From positions 124,001 to 188,000 of the forward strand of contig CBDBUY010000010.1 of NCBI GenBank assembly GCA_965212145.1: a stretch of DNA of 64,000 nucleotides, read 5' to 3'. Origin of the DNA: JAAEPI01 sp965212145 (GTDB taxonomy: Bacteria; Bacteroidota; Bacteroidia; Cytophagales; Cyclobacteriaceae). The notes under the pieces were generated by a model. It was given only the letters and a program-made list of their open reading frames with translations. It was not told the DNA's origin and did no database searches. Positions 62,350-64,000 of this stretch are shown piece after piece. Positions within the stretch are counted from its first letter, which is position 1; each line of letters starts with the position of its first letter. Position numbers and translations under genes: made by a program.

Positions 62350-63972
62350 TTAGGTCTGAATTACCCCAACATTCATTTTCTCAATGGGAGCATGATTGGC
62401 TGCTTCAATTCCCGCTGAGATTAACCTTCGGGTTTCCATAGGATCAATCACCCCATCCACCCACAAGCGCGATGCAGCATAATATGGACTCAACTTTTCG
62501 TCGTAGCTTTTCTGAATTTTCGCCAAGTGTTTTTTCTGATCCTCTTCGCTCAACTCTTCGCCTTTTGACTTTAAAGTAGACATCTTGATCTGGAGCAACG
62601 TTTTGCCGGCAGCAGCTCCACTCATAACTGCAATCTGTGCAGTAGGCCATGCAAAGATCAATCTCGGATCATACGCCTTTCCGCACATGGCATAATTACC
62701 GGCACCATATGAACTCCCAAGGACGATACTAAATTTTGGTACCGTAGAATTCGAAACGGCATTCACCATTTTGGCTCCATCCTTGATAATCCCACCGTGT
62801 TCGGATCGGCTGCCTACCATGAACCCGTTAACATCGTGAAGAAAAACCAAAGGGATTTTCCTTTGATTACAGTTCATTACGAATCGAGCGGCTTTGTCTG
62901 CCGAATCTGAATAGATCACGCCACCCATCTGCATTTCGCCTTTCTTAGTTTTTACAGATTTGCGTTGATTAGCAACAATTCCGACGCTCCAGCCATCGAT
63001 TCTTCCGTATCCGCAGATAATCGTCTTTCCATAGAGCTCCTTGTACTGGTCAAATTCAGAGTTATCCACCAAGCTCTGAATAACATCCAGCATGTCAAAC
63101 TGAACATTCCGGTCTTTTGGGAAATAACCATAAACACCGTCTGGTTTCTCTGGCATGGTTGGCTCGGTTCGATTGAACCCGGCTAATTCCGGTTCGCCCA
63201 TTCGATCAAAAATTTTCTTTACCTGATCAAGACAATCCTTGTCGTCTTTGCACTTGTTGTCCGTCACTCCGGATATTTCGCAATGAGTAGTTGCACCACC
63301 CAATGTTTCATTGTCCACGTCTTCTCCCACGGCCGATTTCACGAGATAGCTCCCTCCCAGGAACACTGATCCAGTACCATCTACGATCAAGGCCTCATCC
63401 GACATGATAGGTAAATACGCGCCACCAGCCACGCAGCTTCCCATGATGGCGGCTATCTGGACGATCCCTTTTGAGGACATCACGGCGTTATTTCGGAATT
63501 GCCGACCAAAGTGCTCTTTGTCTGGAAAAATCTCGTCTTGCATGGGTAGGAAAACTCCCGCACTATCCACGAGGTAGATGATAGGCAGATTATTCTCTAT
63601 CGAAATTTCTTGGGCCCTTAAATTTTTCTTGGCTGTCATCGGAAACCACGCTCCGGCCTTCACAGTCGCATCATTGGCAACAACCACGCACATTCTGCCA
63701 GATACTTTTCCAATACCGGTGACGACCCCAGCGGATGGACAACCTCCCCACTCCTCGTACATTCCCTCAGCAGCGAATGCTCCAATCTCAACGAAGGATT
63801 TAGGGTCATCCAACAAGTAATCAATGCGCTCCCGTGCCGTCAGTTTTCCCTTCTTGTGGTGAGAGGCTATTTTCTTTTCTCCTCCACCTTTCTTGACTTC
63901 AGAAAGTTTCCGTCTCAGTTCTGAGACAAGCAGCTGATTTTCGTCTTTGTTCTTATTGAATTTGATGTCCAT
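62350..63972 (-). CDS. Acyl-CoA carboxylase carboxyltransferase (beta) subunit
   Basis: The 540-residue protein has both crotonase-like halves of a biotin-dependent carboxyltransferase (KLTARERIDYLLDDPKSFVE, GAGNYAMCGKAYDPRLIFAW, FLHDVNGFMVGSRSEHGG). It transfers carboxyl from biotin to an acyl-CoA such as propionyl- or methylcrotonyl-CoA. The length is nearer methylcrotonyl-type enzymes, but I cannot fix the substrate. The start ATG at 63972 is preferred over a TTG at 63996. No biotin carboxylase is adjacent. Confidence 0.9.
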   Translation of the reverse strand: MDIKFNKNKDENQLLVSELRRKLSEVKKGGGEKKIASHHKKGKLTARERIDYLLDDPKSFVEIGAFAAEGMYEEWGGCPSAGVVTGIGKVSGRMCVVVANDATVKAGAWFPMTAKKNLRAQEISIENNLPIIYLVDSAGVFLPMQDEIFPDKEHFGRQFRNNAVMSSKGIVQIAAIMGSCVAGGAYLPIMSDEALIVDGTGSVFLGGSYLVKSAVGEDVDNETLGGATTHCEISGVTDNKCKDDKDCLDQVKKIFDRMGEPELAGFNRTEPTMPEKPDGVYGYFPKDRNVQFDMLDVIQSLVDNSEFDQYKELYGKTIICGYGRIDGWSVGIVANQRKSVKTKKGEMQMGGVIYSDSADKAARFVMNCNQRKIPLVFLHDVNGFMVGSRSEHGGIIKDGAKMVNAVSNSTVPKFSIVLGSSYGAGNYAMCGKAYDPRLIFAWPTAQIAVMSGAAAGKTLLQIKMSTLKSKGEELSEEDQKKHLAKIQKSYDEKLSPYYAASRLWVDGVIDPMETRRLISAGIEAANHAPIEKMNVGVIQT

Positions 63973-64000
63973 TTGTCGTGGGTTAATGAACACCAAAGAA

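Overview
The window comes from a member of the Bacteroidota, most likely a marine Cytophagales-type bacterium. Four things point there. Housekeeping promoters carry the TAnnTTTG -7 element and a TTTG-like -33 element. Translation starts lack Shine-Dalgarno sequences. One secreted protein, and probably a second, ends in a type IX secretion (T9SS) type A sorting domain. The ribosomal proteins and the gene order (tRNA-Tyr/Gly/Thr-tuf-tRNA-Trp-secE-nusG through rplQ, then carA-eno-divIC) are typical of the phylum. No rRNA gene, insertion sequence, prophage or CRISPR array is visible.

About 1-38.9 kb is one long minus-strand block. Read in its own direction it begins with a tRNA-Tyr/Gly/Thr-tuf transcript, a terminator that overlaps the next promoter, then tRNA-Trp-secE-nusG-rplKAJL-rpoBC and a DUF3467 gene. 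The str operon follows (rpsL-rpsG-fusA-rpsJ) and ends in a strong terminator. A new promoter starts the merged S10/spc/alpha operon, from rplC to rplQ. A 1252-residue T9SS secreted beta-propeller protein and a small plus-strand gene of unknown function lie between rplQ and carA-eno-divIC. The block ends with a small outer-membrane-like protein and a DUF819 membrane protein cut by the window edge.

About 39-48 kb is mostly on the plus strand: a biotin carboxyl carrier protein, pyrH-frr, asnB, a small membrane protein, nuoABCD, a bifunctional NAD(P)HX repair enzyme, and a very small secreted protein that is little more than a sorting domain. Only the first four complex I genes are present, so the rest of the complex must be encoded elsewhere.

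About 48-64 kb is a mixed accessory region: a DUF2723/GT117 membrane glycosyltransferase, a secreted TPR protein, hutI, an outer-membrane protein, a secreted S10 serine carboxypeptidase tightly coupled to a VPS10/BNR beta-propeller protein, a short-chain dehydrogenase, a tandem pair of a PAPS-type sulfotransferase and an arylsulfate sulfotransferase (AssT-like) lipoprotein, and an acyl-CoA carboxylase beta subunit.

The signals most worth following are two. First, four translation-machinery promoters share a TTTGCARYCC initial transcribed region that folds into a 5'-terminal hairpin. Second, the sulfotransferase/AssT pair sits behind an inverted repeat. Most of the remainder is conserved core genome. 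Start codons were moved inward wherever the longest open frame began at TTG or GTG upstream of a better family start.
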